Shown piece after piece: positions 1-7,516 of a stretch of DNA of 9,262 nucleotides; the stretch's first letter is position 1, and each line of letters begins with the position of its first letter. The DNA lies in assembly GCA_021828085.1 (NCBI GenBank), contig JAKATE010000072.1, forward strand, positions 1 to 9,262. The letters are read 5' to 3'. Made by a program: the position numbers and the translations under genes. This DNA is from Thermoplasmata archaeon (GTDB taxonomy: Archaea; Thermoplasmatota; Thermoplasmata; Lutacidiplasmatales; UBA184). A model generated the notes under the pieces. It had not been told where the DNA came from and did not search any database. It saw only the letters and a program-made list of their open reading frames with translations.

Positions 1-32
1 TGGGCCTGTTTTGCCAAGCCCTAGGGAGGAAG

Positions 33-914
33 ATGCCCCCGGGACCCGGGCCCGAGCGCTCGCCTCGTCGGCCGGCGGTGGCCGGTTCGTTCTACCCCTC
101 CAGCCCCGCCAAGCTCCGAGAGAGCCTGGAGGCCTCGTTCCGATCTCCCCGGGGCCCCGGCCGCCTCCCGACCCCCGAGGGGAAGGGGACGGAACCGCCG
201 CTGGTCGGCGGGATCGTCCCGCACGCGGGCTACGTCTATTCCGGCCCCACGGCCGCCCACTTCTACGAGCGCCTCTCCCGAACGCGCTCCCCCCCCACCT
301 TCGTTCTCCTCGGGGTGAACCACCACGGGATCGGGGCTCCCCTGGCGGTCTGCGACCGGGACTGGGAGACCCCGCTGGGCGTGGTCCGCACCGACCCCGA
401 GCTCCTGCGCGAGCTGAGCCGGACGCTGGCCATCCCCGACGCGGAGGCGCACGTGCAGGAGCACTCCCTCGAGGTGGAACTGCCGTTCCTGCAATTCCTC
501 TACCCCTCCGGCCAGCTCCGGGTGATCGGCCTGCAGGTGACCTTCGTCGATTTCTCCACGCTCCATTCGTGGGGACGCGGGCTCCGGGAGGCCGTGGGGG
601 AAAGGGAGGTGGTCTACCTCGCTTCCACGGACCTCTCGCACTACCTCCCCCGGGAAGAGGCCCGGGAGAAGGACGCCCGGGTCCTGGAGGCGATCCGCTC
701 CCTCTCGGCGAAGGAGCTCTATCGCCGGGTCGCGGAAGAGGGGATCTCCATGTGCGGGGTGGCTCCCGTGACGATGCTGCTCAGCGCGCTCGAGGGCCTT
801 CCCGTGCGCGCCCAGCTCCTCGCGAGGCAGGACAGCGCCGACGCCGAGCCGATGGACCGGGTGGTGGGCTACGCCGCGTTCGCCCTGGAGCGCGGCCGGG
901 GTTCCGATAAATAG
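33..914 (+). CDS. MEMO-family protein (AmmeMemoRadiSam system protein B-like)
   Basis: A 293-residue protein of the MEMO family, whose fold resembles extradiol (non-heme iron) dioxygenases and whose biochemical role in archaea is not established. The family signatures occur in order: RPAVAGSFYP (13-22), PHAGYVYSGP (63-72), LLGVNHHG (92-99), EHSLEVELPFLQ (143-154), STDLSHY (198-204) and CGVAPV (241-246). H64, H97 or H98, and C241 correspond to the metal-site residues described for human MEMO1; D200 and H203 lie in the same pocket. The ATG at 33 follows GGGAGG (24-29), with a short 3-base spacer. The first twelve or so residues precede the usual family N-terminus. A TAG at 22-24 could be the stop of an upstream gene, but too little is visible to say. 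The stop is TAG at 912-914. The dCTP deaminase gene starts 31 bases later on the same strand, so co-transcription is likely. The family assignment is confident; the function is not. Confidence 0.93.
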   Translation: MPPGPGPERSPRRPAVAGSFYPSSPAKLRESLEASFRSPRGPGRLPTPEGKGTEPPLVGGIVPHAGYVYSGPTAAHFYERLSRTRSPPTFVLLGVNHHGIGAPLAVCDRDWETPLGVVRTDPELLRELSRTLAIPDAEAHVQEHSLEVELPFLQFLYPSGQLRVIGLQVTFVDFSTLHSWGRGLREAVGEREVVYLASTDLSHYLPREEAREKDARVLEAIRSLSAKELYRRVAEEGISMCGVAPVTMLLSALEGLPVRAQLLARQDSADAEPMDRVVGYAAFALERGRGSDK

Positions 915-945
915 GCCTTCCCGCTCCCGCGCCCGGGGCGACGGA

Positions 946-1482
946 GTGATCCTTTCCGACGAGCAGATCCTCAAGGAGATCCGGGAAGGGAACATCGTCA
1001 TCCGCCCCTTTGACCCGCGCTGCCTGGGCTCGAACTCGTACGATGTCCACCTCGGGCCCTATCTGGCCACGTACTCCCGCCCGGAGCTCGACGTCCGCCG
1101 ACCGAACCCCATCCACCGCTTCCGGATCCCGAAGGAGGGGTTCGTCCTCATGCCGAACCAGCTCTACCTCGGCGTGACCCAGGAGTACACCGAGACCCTC
1201 CGCCACGTCCCCTTCCTCGAGGGGAAGTCGAGCGTGGGACGGCTCGGCATCGACATCCACTCCACGGCGGGCAAGGGGGATGTGGGCTACGCCAACTACT
1301 GGACGCTCGAGATCTCGGCCAAGGTCCCGGTCCGCATCTATGCCCGGATGCCCATCGGCCAGCTCATCTACTTCGAGGTGAGCGGGACCGTCCGCCACGA
1401 CTATGGTCAGAAGTCGGGGGCGAAGTACACCCGCGTGACCCGCTACCCGGTCCCGTCCCGGATGTACCTGAACTTCCGCTGA
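946..1482 (+). CDS. dcd: dCTP deaminase
   Basis: dCTP deaminase, 178 residues, the usual length. It converts dCTP to dUTP and ammonia in the cytoplasm, supplying dUMP for thymidylate synthesis. The start is GTG at 946; the N-terminus MILSDEQILKEI matches the family start, so this start is secure although only a weak GGAG overlaps it. Key segments are LGSNSYDVHLG (27-37), the phosphate-binding and catalytic stretch EGKSSVGRLGIDIH (92-105), TAGKGDVG (107-114) and WTLEIS (119-124), with E122 as the expected catalytic glutamate and S95/S96 and R99 as substrate contacts. The C-terminal AKY motif (159-161) is present. The wording of these motifs resembles the group I recall from Bacteroidetes and some archaea more than the E. 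coli form. The bifunctional DCD-DUT alternative cannot be excluded by eye. The gene follows the MEMO gene and precedes a deacetylase gene by 7 bases, so it is probably in the same operon. Confidence 0.93.
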   Translation: MILSDEQILKEIREGNIVIRPFDPRCLGSNSYDVHLGPYLATYSRPELDVRRPNPIHRFRIPKEGFVLMPNQLYLGVTQEYTETLRHVPFLEGKSSVGRLGIDIHSTAGKGDVGYANYWTLEISAKVPVRIYARMPIGQLIYFEVSGTVRHDYGQKSGAKYTRVTRYPVPSRMYLNFR

Positions 1483-1492
1483 GGTCCCCGTG
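1481..1492 (+). promoter_or_regulatory. Ribosome binding site and GTG start of the deacetylase gene
   Basis: GAGGT (1481-1485) overlaps the TGA stop of dcd (1480-1482) and lies four bases before the GTG at 1490. This decides the start of the downstream gene and indicates coupled translation of the two genes. Confidence 0.6.
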
Positions 1493-2689
1493 CCGCCTGC
1501 TTCCGCCGCCTGCTCCCACAGCCTGGTGTGGGACGAGGGGTTCCTGGAGTACGACTTCGGCCCTTCGCACCCCTTCACCGAGCGTTCCCGCGCCCTCGCG
1601 GTGGAGCTCCTCGAGGCCTCGGGTCGGCCCCCCGAGCCCCACGCGCTGCACCACATCCGCTCCGTCCTTCCCGCCTCCCGGAAGACCCTCGAGCGCTTCC
1701 ATTCTCCCGACTATCTCGAGCGGCTGGAGGAGGTCTCCTTCGCCCCCGACGGACGCTTCCTCGACCGCGGGGACACCCCGGCGTTCCCTGGCTGCTTTGC
1801 CGCCTCGGCGCACGTGGTGGGGGGGACCCTGCGGGCCCTCGGGCAGGTCCTCGAGGGCCACACCCGCCATGCGGCGAACCTCGCCGGAGGGCTCCATCAC
1901 GCTTCGCCCGGAGGGGCGAGCGGCTTCTGCATCCTCAACGACGCGGCCGTGGCGATCCGAGAGGCGCTCGAGACGCACCGGCTCCAGCGCGTCGCGTACA
2001 TCGACATCGACGCCCACCATGGCGACGGGGTCATGTACGGGCTCTACGAGGACGGCCGCGTTCTGGACATCGACTTCCACCAGGATGGTCGGACGCTCTT
2101 TCCGGGCACCGGCTTCGTGCAGGAGACCGGTCGGGCCGACGGTGCGGGGCTCAAGGTGAACCTCCCGCTCCCCCCGGGGGCGGGGGATGAGGCGCTCATC
2201 CCGTTGTTCGCCCGAGTGGTCCCCCCGCTCCTGCGCACCTTCCGGCCGGAGCTGATCGTCCTCCAGAACGGGGTGGACGGCCATGCCGGCGACCCTCTCG
2301 CCCACCTGCAATACACGATGGAGGGCTACCACTTTATCGTCCGGCGGCTCCACGAGCTGGCCCACGAGCTCAGTGGGGGGAGGCTCCTGCAGCTGGGGGG
2401 AGGTGGCTACCTCGCGGAGAACGTCGCCCGGGTGCTCGCCAGTACCACCGCCTCCCTGGCCGGCTGGGAGCTTCCGAAGGACCCTGACACCCCCCTCGCG
2501 GAGAGCTGGCGCGCCTCCTTCGAGCGGAGGACCGGTTATCCGTCGCCGCGCCTCTGGGGGGAGGGGCCGCCCCTTAACCGGAGCCCATGGACCCACTCCC
2601 GGCAGGAGTCGCTCGTGGAGGAGATTCAACGGGCGCTAGGCGTGTCGCTCCCGGCGCCGCCTGCACCCGGGCCGGAAGCCCACAGGTAG
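1490..2689 (+). CDS. Histone deacetylase family protein (AcuC-type zinc deacetylase)
   Basis: A 399-residue class I/II deacetylase-fold enzyme, expected to remove acetyl groups from lysine side chains or small amines in the cytoplasm; the substrate in this organism is unknown. The active site is complete: the His dyad in GGLHHA (H136, H137), zinc ligands D174 and H176 in YIDIDAHHGDGV (170-181), D263 in NGVDGHAGDPL (260-270), and the transition-state tyrosine Y307 in LGGGGY (302-307). FPGTG (204-208) and the N-terminal FLEYDFGPSHPF (18-29) are typical of AcuC-like proteins. The GTG start is supported by GAGGT just upstream. The last 20 or so residues are rich in Pro and Ala, look non-conserved, and are encoded in a 64-base tail-to-tail overlap with the leucyl-tRNA synthetase gene. 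It is probably the last gene of the MEMO-dcd operon. Possible roles include deacetylating chromatin proteins or acetyl-CoA synthetase, as for bacterial AcuC; this is inference. Confidence 0.92.
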   Translation: MPPASAACSHSLVWDEGFLEYDFGPSHPFTERSRALAVELLEASGRPPEPHALHHIRSVLPASRKTLERFHSPDYLERLEEVSFAPDGRFLDRGDTPAFPGCFAASAHVVGGTLRALGQVLEGHTRHAANLAGGLHHASPGGASGFCILNDAAVAIREALETHRLQRVAYIDIDAHHGDGVMYGLYEDGRVLDIDFHQDGRTLFPGTGFVQETGRADGAGLKVNLPLPPGAGDEALIPLFARVVPPLLRTFRPELIVLQNGVDGHAGDPLAHLQYTMEGYHFIVRRLHELAHELSGGRLLQLGGGGYLAENVARVLASTTASLAGWELPKDPDTPLAESWRASFERRTGYPSPRLWGEGPPLNRSPWTHSRQESLVEEIQRALGVSLPAPPAPGPEAHR

Positions 2690-5571
2690 AGCGCCGGTCG
2701 TCCCGGTCGAGCGCGCTCGCGGCGCCGCTTGGGGTCGACGCTCGCGCCCTCTTCCTCCGGCACGACCTCTACCGGGAGCCCTCCCAGGCGTCGGGAGAGG
2801 TAGTCCCGGGCCTCCTCCAGGGCGGAGATCTCCTCGGCCCGGGGGACCGGCTCGGTCGGCGGGAGGGCCGGCCGGCCAGCCGGCAGGAGGGCCGCGAGGT
2901 ACGGGCCGGCCGCCGCGCGAGCGGGGGCGACCTCGGGCGCCTCCAGCAGACGTCGGAAGAGCTCCTTCCGGTCGACCGTGGAGAGCTCCTTTCCGAGCCG
3001 GGCGATCCGGCCCTCGAGTTCGTACTTCCACTCGGCCGCGACGAAGATCCGGAGCCCTTCCACCGGGCCCTTCCAGGCCTTCTGGAGCGCGGACAGGTCC
3101 TCCTCCAGTTCCTGGAGATGCCGCTCCCGAAGGAGCGCCGGCTTCTCGAGGGGGAAGTCCTCCGCGCGAGGGAAGCGCGCCAGCGCCGCGAGGCCTTGCC
3201 CGTGAACGGCAAAGGCCTCCTCGGCCAGGTGCGGTGTCAGGGGAGCGAGCAGGAGGGTCCAGGCGCGGGCAGCCTCTCGCAGGTCCGGGGCCGACCTCCC
3301 CCCTCGCTCGCGATACCGCTCGAGGATCCGGGGGACCTCCACGGTCACCAGCTCCGCCACCGCCCGGAAGTCGTGGGCCTCGTACGCCTCCGTGGTCCGG
3401 GCGATGACATCGTGCAGCGCCGAGGAGAGCCAGCGCTCCAGCGGGCCGGCCCGGAGGGCCGCAGGCTCGGGGGATCCGGCTCCGGAAGTGAGCTCCTGGA
3501 GTCCCGCGAGGATCCTAAGACAGCGCTGCGAGGAGTGGGCCGGAGCAGCGGGGTCCCAGAGGACGTCCTGGTAGAGCGTTGCCGCCTGCGCGTAGTAGAG
3601 CCGGAGCGCATCCGCCCCCCACCCTTCCAGCGCCTCATCCACGGAAGGTACCGCCCCTCCCTTCGCCTCCTTCTTGGAGAGCTTCTTGCCCGGCGCCGAG
3701 GTGATCCACCAGTTGACCAGGATCCCCCGGGGTTGGACCTCCGGGGGAAGGAGCGAGGCGTGATTGAACAGGAAGACCGGGAAGTGCACGCGCTTGTGCT
3801 CCTTCCCTCCCACGTTAAGGTCGAGCGGGTACCAGTAGAGGAACTCGTCCCGGATCTCCTGCTGGAGGGCCGCGGGGAGGCTGGGCTCGCCCGGGCCCTC
3901 CCCTAGGAAGACGTGGTCGAAGAACGCCTCGGTGAGCGCCGCGGTCGGGAGCCGTCCCTCGCTTACGTAGCGACGGACCACGTAGTACGCGGGGTAGAGG
4001 GTGGAGTCGGCGATGGGCTCGATGACCCAGTCGGGCTCGAGCGGGAAGGGGGTACCGAGCCAGCGTCCCTTCCGGACGCAGGGTCGGTCGTCGTACCAGT
4101 CGAGGATCCCCTTGAGCTCCTCCGCATACTCGGGGGGGCGCACGTCCATCCGGGAGAGGAGGGCGTGGGTCTCGGCCTTCCAGGGCTTCTGTCCGTAGGC
4201 GAGGAACCATTGTCGGGGGATCCGGCGGATGGTCACCTCCTCCCCGCACCGGCAGACGACCGGCTCGGAGAACTCTCTCAGCTCGAAGGCCTCCCGGTGG
4301 GTCAGAAGCCGCTCCCGGACCTTCTCCCGGGCGGCGGGGACGCTGAGGCCGGAGAGCTCGGGCACCGTCATCCGACCCTGGCCGAACTCGCACCGGTACG
4401 TCCGCTCCGTCGCCTCCTGGAGCTTCTCGGGATCGGTGAGGTCGTGGAGACCGAGCGCCCGGGCGATCCGGGCCGCCGGGGGGCCTGGTCCCTCGAAGAA
4501 GGGTCGATCGGAAGGGGAGAGCTGGGAGAGCGGGAGCTCCAGGAGCTCGGGGGCCTCGCGTTGGATCCGGGCCCCTTCGGCGCCGCCGAGGGCCTCGGCC
4601 GCGACCCAATCCGCCGGGGCGTGGGCCGGCACGGACATGACCACCCCGGACCCCACGGCCGGGTCCACGAGAGGGCTGGGATCGATGGGGACGCTCCTCG
4701 AGGTGAGCGGAACGCGGACCTCCCGACCGATCAGGGTGGAGGTGGGAAGGGTCTCCCCCCTCTCCCCTCCCACCTGGTCGATGAGCTTCGACACGCCGGA
4801 AGGGCTTGCAAGGTAGGTCCGGTCCTCGAAGCGCCACTCCTGGAGGGAACCCTCGGAGGGCACCCAGAGGTTCGTCACGCCATAGACCGTCTCGGGGCGC
4901 AGCGTCGCGGTGAGCAGGCTCCGCCCGTCCTCGAGCGGGAAGGCCACGGTGACGTAGGTCACCGTCTCGGCGTTCCCCCCGCGAGAGATGTCGGTCTCGG
5001 AACTGTCCACGCTCACCGGCCCGTGACGGGGGCAGAAGGAAGCGAAGTACGGTTTCTGGACGAGCAGGCCCAGGCGGTGGAGGCGAGCGAACTGCCAGCG
5101 GATGAACTGCTGATAGTCCGGGTCCACCGTGGTGAGGTACGCGCGGGGCTCGAGAAGGAGCCCGAAGCGCTCCCAGACCCGGCGGTAGGTCTCGCCCAGG
5201 AAGCGGGCGGCCTTTTCGGGGTCCTCGAGCTCGGGGAGCCTCTCCTCGGAGACGCCCCATTGGTGGAGCCCCTCGAGGGTCGAGGGGTCGCGGCGCGCGA
5301 CCTGGGAGGCGAACGTGACGGCCGGGAGGCCGCTGGCGTGGATGCCCGCGGGAAAGAACACCTGCGCTCCGGTCATCCGGCGGTATCGGGCGGCCACGTC
5401 GGCGAGCGCGTAGCCGCGCATGTGGCCGACGTGCATGAAGCCGGAGGTGCCGGGGTAGGCGAAGACGAGGAAGTACTTCGGATGGCCCGGGATCCGGCGG
5501 GCCTCGGCGACGCCCGTCTCCTTCCAACGGGCCTGCCAGGCCGCCTCGCGCCGGGCGATCTCCGAGCTCAT
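2626..5571 (-). CDS. leuS: Leucyl-tRNA synthetase, archaeal type
   Basis: Class I aminoacyl-tRNA synthetase charging tRNA-Leu, 981 residues, close to the usual archaeal/eukaryotic-type length. The catalytic HIGH motif is HVGH (47-50). The CP1 editing domain has the threonine-rich stretch LLTATLRPETVYGVTNLWV (219-237) and GVVMSVPAHAPADWVA (309-324), with D321 as the expected editing aspartate, so post-transfer editing looks intact. RQWFLAYG (453-460), IEPIADSTLYPAYY (517-530) and the YPLDLNVGGKE region (581-591) are archaeal LeuRS landmarks. The KMSKS loop is divergent: KLSKK (630-634) followed by EAKGG. The C-terminus has the expected GRPALYLW (957-964), then about 17 extra Gly/Pro/Ser-rich residues that overlap the deacetylase gene. 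The ATG at 5569-5571 is the natural start. No ribosome binding site is visible; a TATA-like CTTAAG about 27-32 bases upstream suggests a leaderless or near-leaderless transcript. It is encoded alone on the minus strand. Confidence 0.95.
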   Translation of the reverse strand: MSSEIARREAAWQARWKETGVAEARRIPGHPKYFLVFAYPGTSGFMHVGHMRGYALADVAARYRRMTGAQVFFPAGIHASGLPAVTFASQVARRDPSTLEGLHQWGVSEERLPELEDPEKAARFLGETYRRVWERFGLLLEPRAYLTTVDPDYQQFIRWQFARLHRLGLLVQKPYFASFCPRHGPVSVDSSETDISRGGNAETVTYVTVAFPLEDGRSLLTATLRPETVYGVTNLWVPSEGSLQEWRFEDRTYLASPSGVSKLIDQVGGERGETLPTSTLIGREVRVPLTSRSVPIDPSPLVDPAVGSGVVMSVPAHAPADWVAAEALGGAEGARIQREAPELLELPLSQLSPSDRPFFEGPGPPAARIARALGLHDLTDPEKLQEATERTYRCEFGQGRMTVPELSGLSVPAAREKVRERLLTHREAFELREFSEPVVCRCGEEVTIRRIPRQWFLAYGQKPWKAETHALLSRMDVRPPEYAEELKGILDWYDDRPCVRKGRWLGTPFPLEPDWVIEPIADSTLYPAYYVVRRYVSEGRLPTAALTEAFFDHVFLGEGPGEPSLPAALQQEIRDEFLYWYPLDLNVGGKEHKRVHFPVFLFNHASLLPPEVQPRGILVNWWITSAPGKKLSKKEAKGGAVPSVDEALEGWGADALRLYYAQAATLYQDVLWDPAAPAHSSQRCLRILAGLQELTSGAGSPEPAALRAGPLERWLSSALHDVIARTTEAYEAHDFRAVAELVTVEVPRILERYRERGGRSAPDLREAARAWTLLLAPLTPHLAEEAFAVHGQGLAALARFPRAEDFPLEKPALLRERHLQELEEDLSALQKAWKGPVEGLRIFVAAEWKYELEGRIARLGKELSTVDRKELFRRLLEAPEVAPARAAAGPYLAALLPAGRPALPPTEPVPRAEEISALEEARDYLSRRLGGLPVEVVPEEEGASVDPKRRRERARPGRPALYLWASGPGAGGAGSDTPSAR

Positions 5572-5595
5572 CGGAAGCGGGCCGAGCGCCGAGGG

Positions 5596-5604
5596 TTCTT
5601 AAGG
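5596..5604. promoter_or_regulatory. Palindromic box A (TATA-like) element between leuS and queE
   Basis: The only AT-rich patch in the 79-base divergent spacer is TTCTTAAGG, with the palindrome CTTAAG at 5598-5603. Archaeal transcription starts about 26 bases from the centre of box A. On the minus strand that is near 5573, next to the leuS ATG at 5571. On the plus strand it is near 5627, giving queE a leader of about 24 bases. Because the core is symmetric it could serve either or both genes. This is inferred from spacing only. Confidence 0.45.
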
Positions 5605-5617
5605 CGAAGCACGCCTT
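5601..5617. repeat. Short inverted repeat in the leuS/queE spacer
   Basis: AAGGCG (5601-5606) and CGCCTT (5612-5617) form a perfect 6-bp inverted repeat with a 5-base loop, immediately beside and partly overlapping the TATA-like element. An alternative pairing, CGAAG (5605-5609) with CTTCG (5615-5619), also exists. It could be an operator or a small hairpin in the queE leader. Chance is a real possibility at this length in GC-rich DNA. Confidence 0.25.
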
Positions 5618-5650
5618 CGTCGGGTCCACGCGGCCCCGGGCCGGTCCCCC

Positions 5651-6280
5651 ATGCGCATCATCGAGATCTTTCACTCCCTCCAGGGGGAGGGGCTTTCGAC
5701 GGGAGAGCGCACCAGCTTCATCCGGACCGCCCGGTGCAACCTCCGCTGCCGCTGGTGCGATACGCCGTACTCCTTCGGGCCGGGAGTGGAACGCAGCCTC
5801 AAGTCCATCCTGGAGGAGGTGAAAGGACACCGGACCCGGCACGCCTGCCTGACCGGGGGCGAGCCGTTGCTCCAGACGGAGAGCGTGGAGCTCGCCCGCG
5901 CGCTCGGGGAGCTCGGGTACACGACCGTGGTGGAGACCGGGGGTTCGCTGGACATCTCCCCGTACGTCGTACTCCCCTCGGTCCACGTGAGCCTCGACGT
6001 GAAGCTCCCCTCGTCCGGCATGGAGGACCAGATGCGGGAGGAGAACTGGGCGCTCCTCCGTCCCACCGACTCGGTGAAGATGGTGCTCCAGGACCGGACA
6101 GACTACGAGGCCGCGCGGAGACTCCTGGCCCGGCAGAGCTTTCCCTGCCCGGTGATCTTCCAGCCGGTCTGGGGGAGCCCGGCGGGGGTCCTGGCCGACT
6201 GGGTGCTCGAGGACCGTCTGGACGTTCGGCTGATGCTCCAGGAGCACAAGGTGCTCTGGGGAGACGTGCCCGGCCGCTGA
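5651..6280 (+). CDS. queE: 7-carboxy-7-deazaguanine synthase (radical SAM)
   Basis: A 209-residue radical SAM enzyme that rearranges 6-carboxy-5,6,7,8-tetrahydropterin to 7-carboxy-7-deazaguanine on the route to preQ0. In archaea preQ0 is the precursor of archaeosine at tRNA position 15. The family features are all present: the N-terminal IFHSLQGEG (6-14), the iron-sulfur cluster motif CNLRCRWC (C29, C33, C36; CX3CX2C), LTGGEPLLQ (67-75) binding the SAM amino group, and ETGGS (95-99). SLDVKLPSS lies near residues 114-122 and the C-terminal QEHKVLWG is typical of QueE. The length is normal for the family. The ATG at 5651 gives the expected N-terminus; no ribosome binding site precedes it. It is transcribed divergently from leuS. 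No other preQ0 or archaeosine genes are in view. Confidence 0.94.
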   Translation: MRIIEIFHSLQGEGLSTGERTSFIRTARCNLRCRWCDTPYSFGPGVERSLKSILEEVKGHRTRHACLTGGEPLLQTESVELARALGELGYTTVVETGGSLDISPYVVLPSVHVSLDVKLPSSGMEDQMREENWALLRPTDSVKMVLQDRTDYEAARRLLARQSFPCPVIFQPVWGSPAGVLADWVLEDRLDVRLMLQEHKVLWGDVPGR

Positions 6281-6364
6281 GCCGTTCGGGCGTCGGCTGC
6301 GGCCCGCGCGGACGCCGGGCCTGCGAGGGGAGGGAGCCTCGAAGGGCTCTCCATTCCCTCATGG

Positions 6365-6380
6365 AAAGGGCCATAAACAC
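6365..6380 (+). promoter_or_regulatory. Box A promoter of the glycerol-1-phosphate dehydrogenase gene
   Basis: CATAAAC (6372-6378) is preceded by the purine-rich GAAAGGG-like stretch (6364-6370) expected of a BRE. The box centre lies about 26 bases before the GTG at 6401, exactly the spacing that puts transcription start at or next to the start codon. With no ribosome binding site upstream, a leaderless mRNA is the simplest reading. The rest of the 120-base spacer after queE holds only short GC-rich inverted repeats, such as GAGCC (6334-6338) with GGCTC (6345-6349), which might mark the queE 3' end. Confidence 0.55.
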
Positions 6381-6400
6381 CGGGGTCCCGGGGCATCCTC

Positions 6401-7516
6401 GTGTCCCAAGACCAGCTGACGCATAGGGAGGTGGCCGCGTCGTTGGGTCTGGAGACAGAGCCCTTCACCAAGTCCCGGGTGATGAACTTCCCCCGGACCG
6501 TGCTCGCCGGGCACGGGGTCTTGACCGAGCTGGGGCGGGTCTGCGCCCGGCTGGGGTATGGAGGTTCAGCTGCGCTCATCACCGGTCCGCGGACCCGCGG
6601 GATCGCGGGGGACCGGGCGGGGGAGGTGCTCAAGCTCCAGGGCTTCGGTCCCCAGCTGGTCCTGGGGGAGGAGGCGACCCTGGAGGAGTCCCAGCGCCTC
6701 ACCGAGGAGATCCGCTCGAAGCATTGCGGCTTCGTGGTGGGGGTCGGGGGAGGGAGCAAGATCGACCTTGCGAAGGTGGTCGCCGCCAACCTCCACGTCC
6801 CCTTCGTCTCCGTCCCCACCGCCGCCTCGCACGACGGCATCTCCTCTCCCCGGGCGTCGCTCCGGGGGAGCCGGGAGGCCTTCTCGGTGGAGGCGGCGGT
6901 CCCGGACGCCATCGTGGCGGACACCTCCATCCTGATGGGGGCCCCGTACCGGTCCCTGGCCGCCGGGTGCGCGGACGTCATCTCCAACCTCACGGCGGTG
7001 CTGGACTGGCGGTTGGCCAGCCGGGTGAAGAACGAGGAGTTCTCCTCCACGGGGGCCGCCCTGGCCGAGTACGCGGCGAACGAGATCCTCGAGCACGCCG
7101 CGACCATCCGCAAAGGCACGGAGGAGTCGGTCTGGCTGGCGATCCGCCCGATCATCATGAGCGGCATCGCGATGAGCATTGCGGGTACCTCGCGTCCCTC
7201 CTCCGGCTCCGAGCATCTCTTCGCCCACGCGCTCGAGCGCATCGCGCCCGGCCGTGCGCTCCATGGGGAGATGGTCGGGGTCGGGACGATCATGATGGCC
7301 TACCTGCACGGGATCGACTGGAAGCGCCTGCGTGACGCCCTTCAGGCCATGGGCGCCCCGGTGACCGCGGAGGAGCTCTCCGTGAACCGGAGCGACATCG
7401 TGGCGGCCCTGGTGAACGCGCACTCGCTGCGCCCCGAACGCTACACGATCCTCGGGGACCGCGGCCTCGCCCCGGAGGCCGCCGAGAAGCTGGCCGTGAC
7501 CACGGGGGTGGCCTAG
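6401..7516 (+). CDS. egsA: sn-Glycerol-1-phosphate dehydrogenase [NAD(P)+]
   Basis: This zinc-dependent enzyme reduces dihydroxyacetone phosphate to sn-glycerol 1-phosphate, the backbone that gives archaeal ether lipids their stereochemistry. It is a strong archaeal marker. The protein is 371 residues, of normal length or slightly long. Signatures: RVMNFPRTVLAGHGVL (26-41) at the N-terminus, the nucleotide-binding GVGGGSKIDLAK (114-125), PTAASHDGISSP (139-150) and AAGCADVISN (187-196) with zinc ligand D192. GSEHLFAHAL (269-278) supplies H272, and HGEMVGVGT (288-296) supplies H288. The start is GTG at 6401, positioned just where the promoter predicts transcription start. A start at the Met of residue 28 would also keep the fold but fits the promoter less well. 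The stop TAG at 7514-7516 abuts the next gene, so the two are almost certainly co-transcribed. Confidence 0.96.
   Translation: MSQDQLTHREVAASLGLETEPFTKSRVMNFPRTVLAGHGVLTELGRVCARLGYGGSAALITGPRTRGIAGDRAGEVLKLQGFGPQLVLGEEATLEESQRLTEEIRSKHCGFVVGVGGGSKIDLAKVVAANLHVPFVSVPTAASHDGISSPRASLRGSREAFSVEAAVPDAIVADTSILMGAPYRSLAAGCADVISNLTAVLDWRLASRVKNEEFSSTGAALAEYAANEILEHAATIRKGTEESVWLAIRPIIMSGIAMSIAGTSRPSSGSEHLFAHALERIAPGRALHGEMVGVGTIMMAYLHGIDWKRLRDALQAMGAPVTAEELSVNRSDIVAALVNAHSLRPERYTILGDRGLAPEAAEKLAVTTGVA

Noticed and set aside
1..24. Possible end of an upstream gene: an open frame from base 1 to TAG at 22-24
   Set aside because: Seven codons are too few to support any assignment; it is mentioned only as context for the first gene.
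2587..6426. Very long open frames on the plus strand opposite leuS, two of several hundred codons (2587-3906 and 3913-6426)
   Set aside because: The products are Arg/Gly/Pro/Glu-rich, match no family, and are the expected antisense shadow of a GC-rich gene with GC-biased third positions. LeuRS motifs run continuously on the minus strand.
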